A DNA stretch of 41,353 bases from Terriglobia bacterium (GTDB lineage Bacteria > Acidobacteriota > Terriglobia > UBA7540), in the NCBI GenBank assembly GCA_030040995.1, contig JASHOS010000180.1, positions 1 through 41,353 of the forward strand, written 5' to 3'. The notes beneath the pieces are model-generated. The model was not told the DNA's origin. It worked only from the letters and a program-made list of their open reading frames with translations, and made no database searches. Shown piece after piece: positions 1-8,500 of the stretch. Made by a program: the position numbers and the translations under genes. The number at the start of each line of letters is the position of its first letter. Position 1 is the stretch's first letter.

Positions 1-450
1 ACTCAGAACGAAGGTAGTGCGGAACGTCGGCACCTGCTCCGTAACCCACACCAAACGTTCCGGGTCTTTGTAAGGCAGTGGCCGCAGCAAGACGGTATCG
101 ACAACGCTAAACACGGCAGTGTTAGCCCCGATTCCCAGAGCCAGAGTGATGATGACTACTACCGTGAAGCCGGGATTACGGCGCAATTGGCGAAGGCCGT
201 AATGGAGATCTTGCAGAATGTTCTCGACCAGGCTCAATCCGCGCATGTCCCGGCACCGTTCCTTCACTTGCTCGATGCCGCCGAAAAGCCGTAATGCGGC
301 ATAGCGCGCCTCCTCCGCATCCATTCCCCGCGCCATGTTCTGCTCAATCTGACGCTCCAGATGCGTTCGCAATTCCTCATCGAGTTCCTGCTCCGCGCGA
401 TTCCTACAGGTGAGGTCCACGAAGGCTCGCCAGATTCTGGTAATCATCAT
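1..450 (-). CDS. ADOP-type ABC transporter permease, N-terminal part (runs off the window)
   Basis: Reading leftwards from ATG at 450, 150 codons stay open to the window edge, so only the N-terminus is present. Residues 1 to about 75 form the charged helical prefix of acidobacterial ADOP permeases (an [11 protein letters not shown] stretch, then an ALRLFGG stretch). After it come the MacB_PCD start ([14 protein letters not shown]), a first membrane segment ending in [14 protein letters not shown], and the LLRPLPY motif that opens the periplasmic domain. The family resembles the MacB/FtsX permeases, which act as mechanotransmission components in export. A padR gene lies upstream in the same orientation, the usual arrangement for this family. 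A second ATG at 447 is an equally possible start. The substrate cannot be deduced. Confidence 0.88.
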   Translation of the reverse strand, partial: MMITRIWRAFVDLTCRNRAEQELDEELRTHLERQIEQNMARGMDAEEARYAALRLFGGIEQVKERCRDMRGLSLVENILQDLHYGLRQLRRNPGFTVVVIITLALGIGANTAVFSVVDTVLLRPLPYKDPERLVWVTEQVPTFRTTFVLS

Positions 451-523
451 TACCTCAACGACACTGTTGGCGCGCAAGGGTAGCACAACGTGGCCTCGCG
501 GCCGCAACCAACGCTAATAGAAA

Positions 524-603
524 CCCTGCCCTCGCCCCGTTGGGGGAGAGGGTGGCTCGCGTCCGGCGTCTTCACCAGCCGGCGCGAGTCGGGTGAGGGG
601 GTA
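524..603. repeat. Nested palindromic intergenic repeat, copy 1
   Basis: The outer arms are CCCTGCCCTCGCCCC-like on the left and GGGTGAGGGGG on the right. The inner arms, CTCGCGTCCGGC and GCCGGCGCGAG, form a second stem. A shorter relative lies at 1275-1330 on the other side of padR. The pattern (a C-rich arm, GGGAGAGGGTGG, then CGGGTGAGGGGG) is that of a dispersed REP-like intergenic repeat rather than a coding sequence. Confidence 0.6.
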
Positions 604-651
604 GTTAGAAACCTTGCTAAAAAACCAGATTTCACAACCTTGCAATGCCGA

Positions 652-727
652 CCCCGTGCTTTTCGGGGCCTGCGGCTTTTCGCTCACCCGACGGACAAAC
701 CGCGGACCTCAAAGCCGGAGGTCCGCG
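652..727. repeat. Two adjacent hairpins between padR and the permease gene
   Basis: CCCCG (652-656) pairs with CGGGG (664-668). Next to it, CGCGGACCTC (701-710) pairs perfectly with GAGGTCCGCG (718-727) around a 7-base AAAGCCG loop. There is no T-run after either stem, so these look like repeat palindromes rather than intrinsic terminators. They could still fold in a padR-permease transcript. Confidence 0.5.
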
Positions 728-793
728 CTACCCGTGCTCTCAAGCATCAGCTATCCGCACCCAGTAAGCCATTGATCATTCCCGGCTTGTGAT

Positions 794-825
794 AGCTCAT
801 AGCTGACGGCTGATCGCTGACCGCT
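794..825. repeat. Heptanucleotide tandem repeat, copy A (GCTGAYN units)
   Basis: GCT recurs exactly every seven bases at 795, 802, 809, 816 and 823 (units GCTCATA, GCTGACG, GCTGATC, GCTGACC, then GCT). It lies directly beside the end of padR. A related array is present at 1509-1540 on the other side of the gene. Confidence 0.6.
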
Positions 826-829
826 TTCT

Positions 830-1162
830 TCACGCCGTTTCTAAAATCGCCGCGATCGCCGTAGAGAGCCGCTCCCAGCTTGCCCGCTCGTCCTCAAGCC
901 GCTTGCGCCCCGCGCGCGTCAGGCGATAAAAGCGCGCCCGCCGGTTGTTTTCCGAAGCACCCCACGCTGCAACAATTAAGCCTTGGCGCTCGAGCCGGTG
1001 GAGCGCCGGGTAAAGAGACCCCTGCTGCACCTGGAGCACGTCTTTCGAAATTTGCTGGATGCGCTGGGCAATTGCCCAGCCATGCTTGGGCTCGAAAGCG
1101 ATGGTCCTCAAAATCAGCAGGTCGAGAGTTCCCTGAAGAAGGTCGCTGCGTTGATCGGTCAT
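830..1162 (-). CDS. PadR-family transcriptional regulator
   Basis: The 110-residue protein is a typical short PadR regulator: a winged helix-turn-helix with a C-terminal dimerisation helix. Visible family marks are [14 protein letters not shown] at the N-terminus, the [10 protein letters not shown] helix, the recognition part [17 protein letters not shown], the wing ending [14 protein letters not shown], and a final amphipathic helix with two tryptophan or leucine positions. PadR proteins usually repress neighbouring membrane-transport genes. This one lies 379 bases upstream of an ADOP permease in the same direction, so it probably controls that gene. The intergenic stretch is filled with repeats rather than an obvious operator. 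The ATG start at 1162 gives the usual family N-terminus. Confidence 0.93.
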   Translation of the reverse strand: MTDQRSDLLQGTLDLLILRTIAFEPKHGWAIAQRIQQISKDVLQVQQGSLYPALHRLERQGLIVAAWGASENNRRARFYRLTRAGRKRLEDERASWERLSTAIAAILETA

Positions 1163-1274
1163 GCCTTTCCCCTAGACACTCAACAAGACTAAATCCCTCC
1201 TTGTAGAATGTCAAGGGAAGTGCCGGTCCTTGTCCCGGTCCCGGCAAGGTCGCGTCAAAGTCGAAGGCGCACCA

Positions 1275-1330
1275 CAGCCCTCTCCCTCGGGAGAGGGTGG
1301 CCGACGAAGGAGGCCGGGTGAGGGGGTATC
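1275..1330. repeat. Palindromic intergenic repeat, copy 2
   Basis: CCCTCTCCCTCGGGAGAGGG forms a tight stem and is followed by GGCCG...CGGGTGAGGGGG. It shares the GAGAGGGTGG and GGGTGAGGGGGTA blocks with the copy at 524-603, but its internal spacer is shorter. Confidence 0.6.
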
Positions 1331-1384
1331 CCCCCGCACTCGCGGCCCCGCCGCGCGTCCACTCACATGGCGTAGCGAGTGTAG

Positions 1385-1451
1385 GGGTAGGGCTCGCCCT
1401 ACCCTGGTTGATTTTCGGGGTGGGAACAAAGGGGGCGGCAAGCCGTCCCCC
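1385..1451. repeat. Two tight palindromes upstream of padR
   Basis: GGGTAGGGC (1385-1393) and GCCCTACCC (1396-1404) are perfect arms separated by two bases. GGGGGCGGC (1431-1439) and GCCGTCCCCC (1442-1451) form a second stem with one mismatch. Both look like dispersed repeat hairpins. No T-run follows. Confidence 0.5.
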
Positions 1452-1508
1452 AACATCACCTTCGGTTATCGACGGATTTGGGCCAGCTCCTGGCCTTTCC
1501 TTCTAAGA

Positions 1509-1540
1509 GCTGAGAGGCTGACTGCTGGCCGCTAATCGCT
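1509..1540. repeat. Heptanucleotide tandem repeat, copy B
   Basis: GCT recurs at 1509, 1517, 1524, 1531 and 1538, that is every seven bases with one eight-base step (units GCTGAGAG, GCTGACT, GCTGGCC, GCTAATC, GCT). It is the degenerate partner of the array at 794-825. Confidence 0.5.
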
Positions 1541-1932
1541 TTTGAGAGAAGTTTATTCGCCTTAAGCCGCCGGAATTGTTGTAGAATGAGAGCACGCGGC
1601 TGCGCCAGCATTGTGCCGTGTAGTGAGCGGTGACTTGTCCTCGCGAATGGGGAAGGCAAGGAGAACACCCCTCGAGGGCAGGCTTACGTTTGGGTACAGG
1701 AGCTTGATGCGCAGCCATTCCTGCTATCGCTGGGCTGGATCCTTGGCAGTTTGGCGCCCTGCGCTTTTCATCCTGTATTTGGCCTATTCCAGACCTTTTA
1801 TGGCGGCATTCAGGCTGTTTTCCGAACCATGGTCAGCGTCAGGGGTTAGCATGTTTTCACAATGTCTGGGTCTGTCCATCTGGAGACCCGGAACCTGCAT
1901 CCAAACCACTGGAAATGAGGGCGCGGTAGAAA

Positions 1933-3912
1933 TTGCCTAGCTCACACCGTCTGACAATCCGATTGGCCGCGGTGGTGGGAGTTGGCGTGCTGGTCGCTTC
2001 GAGCCTTACGAAGGCCACGACGGCGCCCAGGCGGGAAGCTGCGGCAGTGGCGTACCATAGGGCGCAGCAGTTGCGTGCCGGTCTCCGCCGCCACTCGAAT
2101 CCTACTGTCGATGCCTGTCTCCGGGTCGTTCGAGCCTATCAGCTTGTTTATCGTAAGGACCCGGGATACCGCAACACGCCCGCGGCACTGGCCGCGGTTG
2201 GTGAAGTTTACCAGGATATGGGCCGCCAGTTTGCGAACGACCGCTATGATTCGAAAGCCATCGCCGCATATCAATTTCTTGCCCAGCAGTACCCTCACAG
2301 TCCTCTCGCGCCCGAGGCGCTTTTGACGATAGCCCAAATATACCGGATTGACATTGAGAATCCCGAAACCGCGCGCGCTGCTTACCAAGCGGTCCTGAAG
2401 CGGTTCCCTTATTCCGTTCAGGCGGCGAGCGCAAGAAGGGAGATGGCTCATATCGACCTGCAACTGAGTGATAGGGCAAGCCAGCAGACGTTCGCCACCG
2501 GGAACGCGCCGGAGGATCAGCCAACCGCCGGGAGCCGCCCAGGGTCGATTGTCGAGATCCAAGCCATCCAGCACTGGATGAGCGCTCAGTATACGCGCGT
2601 CGTAATTCAGGCGGGCGGGCCAGTGAGATTCAACGCCACTCATCTCGAGAACCCGCCTCGGCTCGTTTTCGACCTCGATAATTCGCGTCCGAGCGCGGCC
2701 TTGACGCGCAGTACCGTTGTGGGCTCAAGCGGCTTCCTCCGAAGGATTCGAGTAGCCCAGTTTGAGCCTCGGGTGACGCGCGTCGTGCTGGATGTGCCGC
2801 AAATGGAGCGATATTCCGTTTTCACTCTGACGAATCCCTATCGGCTTGTCATCGACGTTCGAGGCGCGGGCCTGGAGACCGCGCAGTCTTTCGACGGGAT
2901 CACGAAGCGGATGGCTTCATCCCAGCCAGCGTTCGCGACGGGGAGCAGAGGCGTCTCGTTCCCGAGCGCGCCCGCCGCCGCCCACAGCACGGATTTGAGG
3001 GGCGGCACACCGCCCGGCATGGCCAGCACACCTTCGCCGTCATTCAGCTCGAATATTGATAACGCTGATGTCCCTGCGGTGCAAACGCCAAGGGTGGCAG
3101 ACGCTTCTCCGGCCGTGCAATATTCTTTGCCGGGAGGTGCCCCCGCCGGTGTTGCTCCCACTTTGACACGCGCGCTGGGGCTCAAAATCCGGCGGATTGT
3201 GATTGATCCGGGTCACGGAGGTCACGATACCGGGACGATTGGTCCGGACGGCCTCGAAGAAAAAGACGTTGTCCTTAGCGTCGCCCTCCGATTGAGAAAG
3301 CTGATCGTGCAGAAGTTGGGCTGCCAGGTGATTATGACCCGATCTACGGATACTTTTATTCCCTTGGAAGAGCGCACGGCCATGGCCAACGAATATGGCG
3401 CCGACCTTTTTATTTCCATCCACGCCAACGCCAGCGCCGATCCGAGCGCCCGCGGGATCGAAGCCTACTATCTGAATTTCACCACTGACCCGGAAGCCCT
3501 GGAGGTCGCGGCGCGGGAAAACGCAACGTCGGAGACTTCCGTTTTCCACCTTCAAAACCTGATCAGGAAAATAGCGCTTTCGGAAAAGATCGATGAGTCA
3601 AGGGACTTTGCCAAGACTATCGACCGCGAGCTGGCGCTCCACGTTGACGAAGACGGCGACCCGCAGCCGGATCGCGGCGTTAAGAAGGCTCCATTCGTTG
3701 TCCTGATCGGAGCCAACATGCCCTCGGTGCTTGCGGAAATCTCATTTCTGTCAAACCCCCACGACGAGCGTATGCTGCGGAGCCCCCATTTCCGCCAGGA
3801 AATCGCGCGCGCCCTCTACGACGGCATCGCCCGCTACGCCCAGACCCTGGGGACGCTCCGCGTCGCTCAGCAGGCCGGGCCGACGCCGCAACACAGTACC
3901 CCTGCTTTCTGA
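1933..3912 (+). CDS. N-acetylmuramoyl-L-alanine amidase with TPR-like and AMIN domains
   Basis: This secreted cell-wall hydrolase (659 aa) should cleave the bond between N-acetylmuramic acid and the stem peptide during septum splitting. Residues 1-31 form an export signal. Residues about 84-175 are TPR-like helices (YQDMGRQFANDRYDSKAIAAY, then two PHSPLAPEAL-like repeats). Residues about 205-312 are an AMIN domain that targets peptidoglycan. Residues about 418-645 are the Amidase_3 catalytic domain. Its zinc ligands are visible as His428 (DPGHGGHD), Glu443 (LEEKD) and His497 (SIHANA), and the catalytic Glu602 lies in LAEISFLSN. The region from about 320 to 415 is a low-complexity Ser/Pro/Ala linker. 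The start is TTG at 1933, because the upstream ATG at 1915 hits a stop at once. The start is therefore less certain than the gene. Confidence 0.93.
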   Translation: MPSSHRLTIRLAAVVGVGVLVASSLTKATTAPRREAAAVAYHRAQQLRAGLRRHSNPTVDACLRVVRAYQLVYRKDPGYRNTPAALAAVGEVYQDMGRQFANDRYDSKAIAAYQFLAQQYPHSPLAPEALLTIAQIYRIDIENPETARAAYQAVLKRFPYSVQAASARREMAHIDLQLSDRASQQTFATGNAPEDQPTAGSRPGSIVEIQAIQHWMSAQYTRVVIQAGGPVRFNATHLENPPRLVFDLDNSRPSAALTRSTVVGSSGFLRRIRVAQFEPRVTRVVLDVPQMERYSVFTLTNPYRLVIDVRGAGLETAQSFDGITKRMASSQPAFATGSRGVSFPSAPAAAHSTDLRGGTPPGMASTPSPSFSSNIDNADVPAVQTPRVADASPAVQYSLPGGAPAGVAPTLTRALGLKIRRIVIDPGHGGHDTGTIGPDGLEEKDVVLSVALRLRKLIVQKLGCQVIMTRSTDTFIPLEERTAMANEYGADLFISIHANASADPSARGIEAYYLNFTTDPEALEVAARENATSETSVFHLQNLIRKIALSEKIDESRDFAKTIDRELALHVDEDGDPQPDRGVKKAPFVVLIGANMPSVLAEISFLSNPHDERMLRSPHFRQEIARALYDGIARYAQTLGTLRVAQQAGPTPQHSTPAF

Positions 3913-3939
3913 TATCCTGATCACAAGAGGTGCTTTCCC

Positions 3940-5013
3940 GTGATCAGGCGGCTTCTAGCCATCTTCCTTGTGCTATGCCCTGTTCCGCTGGCTGCCGGTC
4001 AGAAGAATTACGTCACTTCCTTATTGGGGCCACCGAGATGGCAACTCACCGCGTCAAGTCCGGCCAGCTTACAGAGCCTTGCGCGGTGGGGAGAGAATCC
4101 CGCCGTGGATAAGGAATTCGGCGTGAGCTCCGTCGCGGAGCGGACGTATCAGAAAAACAGCATCACGGCGACCGCATACTTTGAGAAGGCTGCTGACGCG
4201 TCGTCGGCGTATGGCTTGTTCACGTTCTACCAGGATCCGGCTATGCGCCCCGAACCCGGCGTGCAGTTGGCGGTAACGGGCGCGGCGGGCGCTCTGCTGT
4301 CGCGAGGCCTTTACTTCATCAGGGTACTCCGTCCCTCAAGTTCTGAACTGTCAGACCAGGATTTCCGGGATCTCCTCACTACGATTGCCGGCCCGCACAT
4401 TTCGGCCCAGAACGCCGAGAGCCTGCCGGCGCCGCTTCCAATCCCGGGAATAGTTCCCGGCACGCAAAAGTATATTCTTGGCCCAGCCGCAGCGAAGAAT
4501 GTGTTGCCGTCCTTCCCCGTCAAGCTGATAGGGTTTGAGGATGGAGTTGAAGCCCAAACGGGAATTTACAGGGCAGGACGCGAGCGCCTCACTCTGCTTG
4601 CGATCAGCTATCCCACTCCGCAAATCGCCCGGTTCAGGTACCTGGCGATGCAGAGCGCGTTGCGCATCAATCAGTTGCACGGGCCAGGCTCAGTATATGG
4701 CAGGCAGTCTGGTTCCTATGCTCTCATGGTACTGGATGCCGAATCTCCGGAAGCTGCTCGTCAGATCTTGGATCAATTTCACGTCTCGCAGACAGTTACA
4801 TACGCACCGCGCCGTCGTCTCCAAGCGTCCGTAGCGCACCAGCTCGTCATGATGATCCTGGGTGATTTTGAGCTCGTGCTAATCATCACGGTTTGCGGGG
4901 TGGGCGGGGGAGTTTCGGCGTTTCTTTGTAAGAGGCTGATAATAAGGTTTTTCCCGGAATGGGCCACGGCCAGGGCGGAAAATCAAGAACTGATCCGTCT
5001 GAAGCTGAGTTGA
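3940..5013 (+). CDS. Exported protein of unknown function, DUF6599-like
   Basis: The 357-residue protein begins with a signal peptide (MIRRLLAIFLVLCPVPLAAG) and has one hydrophobic segment near residues 305-330, followed by a basic cytoplasmic-looking tail. It is therefore probably anchored with most of its chain in the periplasm. Its overall pattern (an ITATAYFEKAADASSAYGLFTFY stretch split by a flexible part, then ARFRYLAMQ and a final membrane helix) recalls the acidobacterial family DUF6599. That match is from memory and has no assigned reaction. The GTG start at 3940 has an AAGAGG site nine bases upstream. The gene lies 27 bases after the amidase, so the two are probably co-transcribed and this protein may share an envelope role. 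Confidence 0.8.
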   Translation: MIRRLLAIFLVLCPVPLAAGQKNYVTSLLGPPRWQLTASSPASLQSLARWGENPAVDKEFGVSSVAERTYQKNSITATAYFEKAADASSAYGLFTFYQDPAMRPEPGVQLAVTGAAGALLSRGLYFIRVLRPSSSELSDQDFRDLLTTIAGPHISAQNAESLPAPLPIPGIVPGTQKYILGPAAAKNVLPSFPVKLIGFEDGVEAQTGIYRAGRERLTLLAISYPTPQIARFRYLAMQSALRINQLHGPGSVYGRQSGSYALMVLDAESPEAARQILDQFHVSQTVTYAPRRRLQASVAHQLVMMILGDFELVLIITVCGVGGGVSAFLCKRLIIRFFPEWATARAENQELIRLKLS

Positions 5014-5170
5014 AGATAACACCTAGCTAAAAAAGGACTTATTAGACGCGCGATGTCGCGTGATGCTCTCTCAAGCACGATGCTGCCCCTGAAGCATGCT
5101 CCGGTCGGATGCTAGGGTAAATTGCTGATAAAACTAGGCTTATAAGCGCAAAAAATTTAGTAAAAATCCC

Positions 5171-5200
5171 TTGACATCGGCAGGCCCGATTAACTAGACT
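5171..5200 (+). promoter_or_regulatory. Sigma-70-type promoter for the tRNA gene
   Basis: TTGACA (5171-5176), 18 bases, then TAGACT (5195-5200). Transcription would start near 5207, about 115 bases before the tRNA, leaving a long leader. An A/T-rich tract lies just upstream (about 5130-5168), like an UP element. Confidence 0.65.
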
Positions 5201-5320
5201 CCCTTCGAGTTTAGTTGGCGGAGCGCGTCCGCCTTTCTATTCTCCTCTCACAGGTGCTCACCCGCAGATTTGGCGGTCACGCTGGATTTGCCGGGTGAGC
5301 ATTTTGTTCTCTGCCGCCGC

Positions 5321-5396
<76 letters not shown>

Positions 5397-5445
5397 ATTA
5401 CTGAAAGCATGAGACTTATTTCGCACTTCCCTTCCGTAATTGCCT

Positions 5446-5477
5446 CGTAGAGCAACGGTTCAATGTACCGTTGCTCT
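5446..5477. repeat. Partial tRNA-like copy forming a perfect hairpin
   Basis: GTAGAGCAACGGTT (5447-5460) repeats 14 bases of the tRNA-Thr gene (5339-5352, D-arm into anticodon stem). GAGCAACGGT then pairs with ACCGTTGCTC around the loop TCAATGT. The hairpin lies between the tRNA and the converging cytochrome gene. It has no T-run, so a terminator role is only possible. Confidence 0.5.
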
Positions 5478-5578
5478 CAGGACGACCAGGCGTGGTTCGC
5501 CTTGCTGGGAGATTGGCAGTGCGGGAGGCGCGTAGGCGTTGGCGAACCACTGGCAGCCTGATTTCCCTTGCCGCCCAC

Positions 5579-8500
5579 CTACCCCGCCTTTCTCGAGTGA
5601 TGTGCGCTTTGCTCTTTGGGGATCTCCGCTCTTTTGCTCTTCTGGCGGTCCGCTGACTCTGCCGACTGCGCCCAAGCGGCAAGGGCCCGGTAGTCCGGGT
5701 CACGCCGGTCTAACCACAACGCTCCCCCCGGATGCACAACAGAAAAGCCAGCGCTTTGGGGGTTCAGCGGTTCAAGCAGGATGGGGCTCTTCACGATATC
5801 TCTTAAATCCAAAAACTCGACACAAGAAAGATAGTTGGCGTAAAGCTTTGCTTGCGAATAGTGGCCTTCCCCATCGGGTGGAATCAGGTGAAACTTGCCG
5901 GATTCGCGCACCTGGGAGTGGCAGCTCATACAGGATTGGTCCTGCGCAGTGCCATACTTTTTGTCGAGGATGGGTTCGACCCCGGCCGCGAATTTTTTGA
6001 AACTGGGCAATCCGGAGCTGGGATCAGGAATGATACGGCTCAATTGGCTCCGATCGCTCGGAGTGGGCGAGTTGAGCCGCGCGCCGTCAATCCAAGCCGA
6101 GATCGTCTGGTATTCGGGGTTGGCTTTGGACGTCCAGTACTTTCCTCCTGTGTGTACTCGCGTGCCTCCCGCCTCTATGGCTAATGGTTTGCGCAAGATG
6201 TAACTCGCCTCGGGATCTTTGAAGTTGACCAAAGACAAAATCGACGCATAATTCGACCACACGGCTGATTCTGTATACTGGCCGGACGGCAGCGGCCGCA
6301 CGAGATGGTTGCGGCTTAGGTTCGCGCTGACGGCATGGCAGTCCATGCAGCGCGTTTTTCCATATCGCTCACGCTCGAGGATGGGCTGAACGCGTGCCGC
6401 AAAAAACGAGAAATCAATGGGCTCGACTGCGCTGTTGTGACTTCTACCCCGCGGCAGCACGGGGAGTTTCGCCAGCTCCGCTTCCATTCTCTCCTGAGTC
6501 TGCTGCCGCAGGATCTCGCCCTGGCTCGTATCAGTAAAAGCGGAGGAAAGAATGCGGGACGATTCGATGGCCTCGGCAGGCCCGCCTCGGCGGCCGATCA
6601 CCGCAACCCACGCCAACACGGTTGGATTCGATTGCAGAGCATGTGCCGTGATCTTCCCGCTCCGCGACCGGGAAGCCGCACCGGGGCCCTCGACCAAGTC
6701 CAAAATGCGCTGCTGAGTTTCCGGATCATCCGGGTCTTGCTTCAGGATGCTCGTCACAAGCTCGGCCGTGCGCGGATCCCTCCCGAAAGTATCTTGCTTC
6801 AGCAGTTCAAAAACCGCCTCCTGAATTGCCGCATCTTTGCGCCGAGCAACCGATGCCAGAACGTCGAATGCCGAGGGTTCCTCCTGTAATATCCATCCGA
6901 AGTCAGCCACCGCGCTGGCCAGGACCTGCGGATCATTTTCCGAACCCGCGACGGAGAGAATCAGCCTAGCCATCGCGTCTGTCTGCGTTACCGGGTCACG
7001 GTCCAGCCAGTCCAGGGCTGTCGTTCGAGCTTTGGGAAAGCGGCTCTCCAGGAGCGTCTTCAGAATCGGAAGAATGACCGACGCTTGATTGCGGTTGAGA
7101 ACAGTGGGGGCGGTTGCCGCTGGTTCTCGCGGTAGCGGCTCGCGCTGATTTGTTAAGGAGCGAGACAGCGGTGGGGCAAGCGGCGGGTCTCCCACAGAGG
7201 CAACCGGTTGGGACTCGCGATGCACTTCGGGTGCTTTCGCTGGGCTGCGGGAAGCGGCCGTGCCAGTTATCGAACTCGGCCCGGCACGCTTGAGCAGCCA
7301 AGGCGCGGCCATGGCTTCGACACTGATGGTAGGATTTGCAAGCGTGGGGAGCTGCGGAGCCGCTTCGGCTGCTACCGTTCGGACCATTGGCGATGGATCA
7401 GTCACCGCCTCGAGCAGCGCCGCTTTGAGCCGCACGTCGGTTGCGTTTCGCGCGATGACAGCCGCCTTCGCTGCCTCCATGCGAACCTGTGGGGACGAAC
7501 TCCGCATGAGTTTCAACAGCGGGCTCACCAGGAGTTCGGCAGCTCGAGGATTGTAGAATGTAAGAAAGTCCAGATCGTTGCCGATGCGCTCACGGAGAAA
7601 ATAATCTCCCAATCCCTGCAGAATCGCTTGTTTCTGCTCCGCGTCTCCCTGATCGAGCGCCTTGGAGATTTTTGAGGCGAGAAAGTATTCATATCGAAAC
7701 TGGGCCTGGTGAGCGGTCAATCGCGCCTTCTCGCTCGAGAGCGTTGGGAGCCAGTATGTGTACATTAAGCCGATGTTTTCATCTAGGATGTTGTAGAGCG
7801 CTTCCGAGAGGTTTAATTTCTCGTAGGGAGAAGGCTCCTGACTCATTCGCGACAAAACTGCATCCACGATCCTCCCACGCCACGCAAGGTCCGGTGTCCG
7901 ATAGCACCAGCGCCACAGCGCCTTGGTCGCCTGGATGCGAACGAGCACGTCCGGGTCATTAACGCGGTCGATCAAAGCTTGCAGGTATTCGGTGCGGGGC
8001 ACCGCAAAATAGAAGTATTGCGCAAAGACCCGGGTGGCTCCCATTCTTGTCCGATCAGAAGGTGAATGCATGGCCACGAGCAGTGCTGGGACCTGGTAAC
8101 CGTCATTCAGGACTTGCCGAAGTGACCAGGCGGCAGCTCGCCGGACCAGCTTACTGGGGTCGCTGAGTGCTGCGACGAGGGGCGCCTGCATTGTCGCCAC
8201 CTCAGGTGTTTTTCCTGCATCAACGGCCATTTTTCCGAGTGCTGCGGCAGCCGACTGGCGTTCAATCACGTAAGGACTTCTCAGCAGCTTGATGGCTTCG
8301 CGTGTGGCGGCAGAGTCATGAACGTACCAGAGGCGATCCAGCCAGTTCATCGTCTCGAGAAACGTCGCTTGCTCTGGATCGAAGCGCCGTAAGCGCACAT
8401 CCGGTTCGATCGCAGAATTGTGCTCCGGACAAACCGTGGAGAGTGCCTTCACGGTCCACATAGATTCGAGAAAAGGCGTCAGGAAGAGTTCTCCGCCCCG

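Larger units (their letters stand above)
1163..1932. other. Intergenic region of about 770 bases, repeat-rich in its left half
   Basis: Several reading frames cross this stretch, but none shows a domain, a ribosome site or a credible protein composition. The left half holds a REP-like repeat, tight palindromes and a heptad tandem array, listed separately. The right half (about 1545-1930) must carry the amidase promoter, but I see no strong -35/-10 pair there. Confidence 0.5.

Noticed and set aside
894-1247. Minus-strand frame of 117 residues overlapping padR
   Set aside because: It is another frame of the padR coding region with an Ala/Pro/Gly-rich composition typical of an accidental frame in GC-rich DNA.
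1611-1940. Plus-strand frame of 109 residues before the amidase
   Set aside because: It has no ribosome site, its composition is Trp/Cys-rich and unlike neighbouring proteins, and it overlaps the amidase start. It is more likely the amidase leader region.
5446-5477. Second tRNA gene
   Set aside because: Only 14 bases match the tRNA and no acceptor, T-arm or anticodon loop can be drawn.
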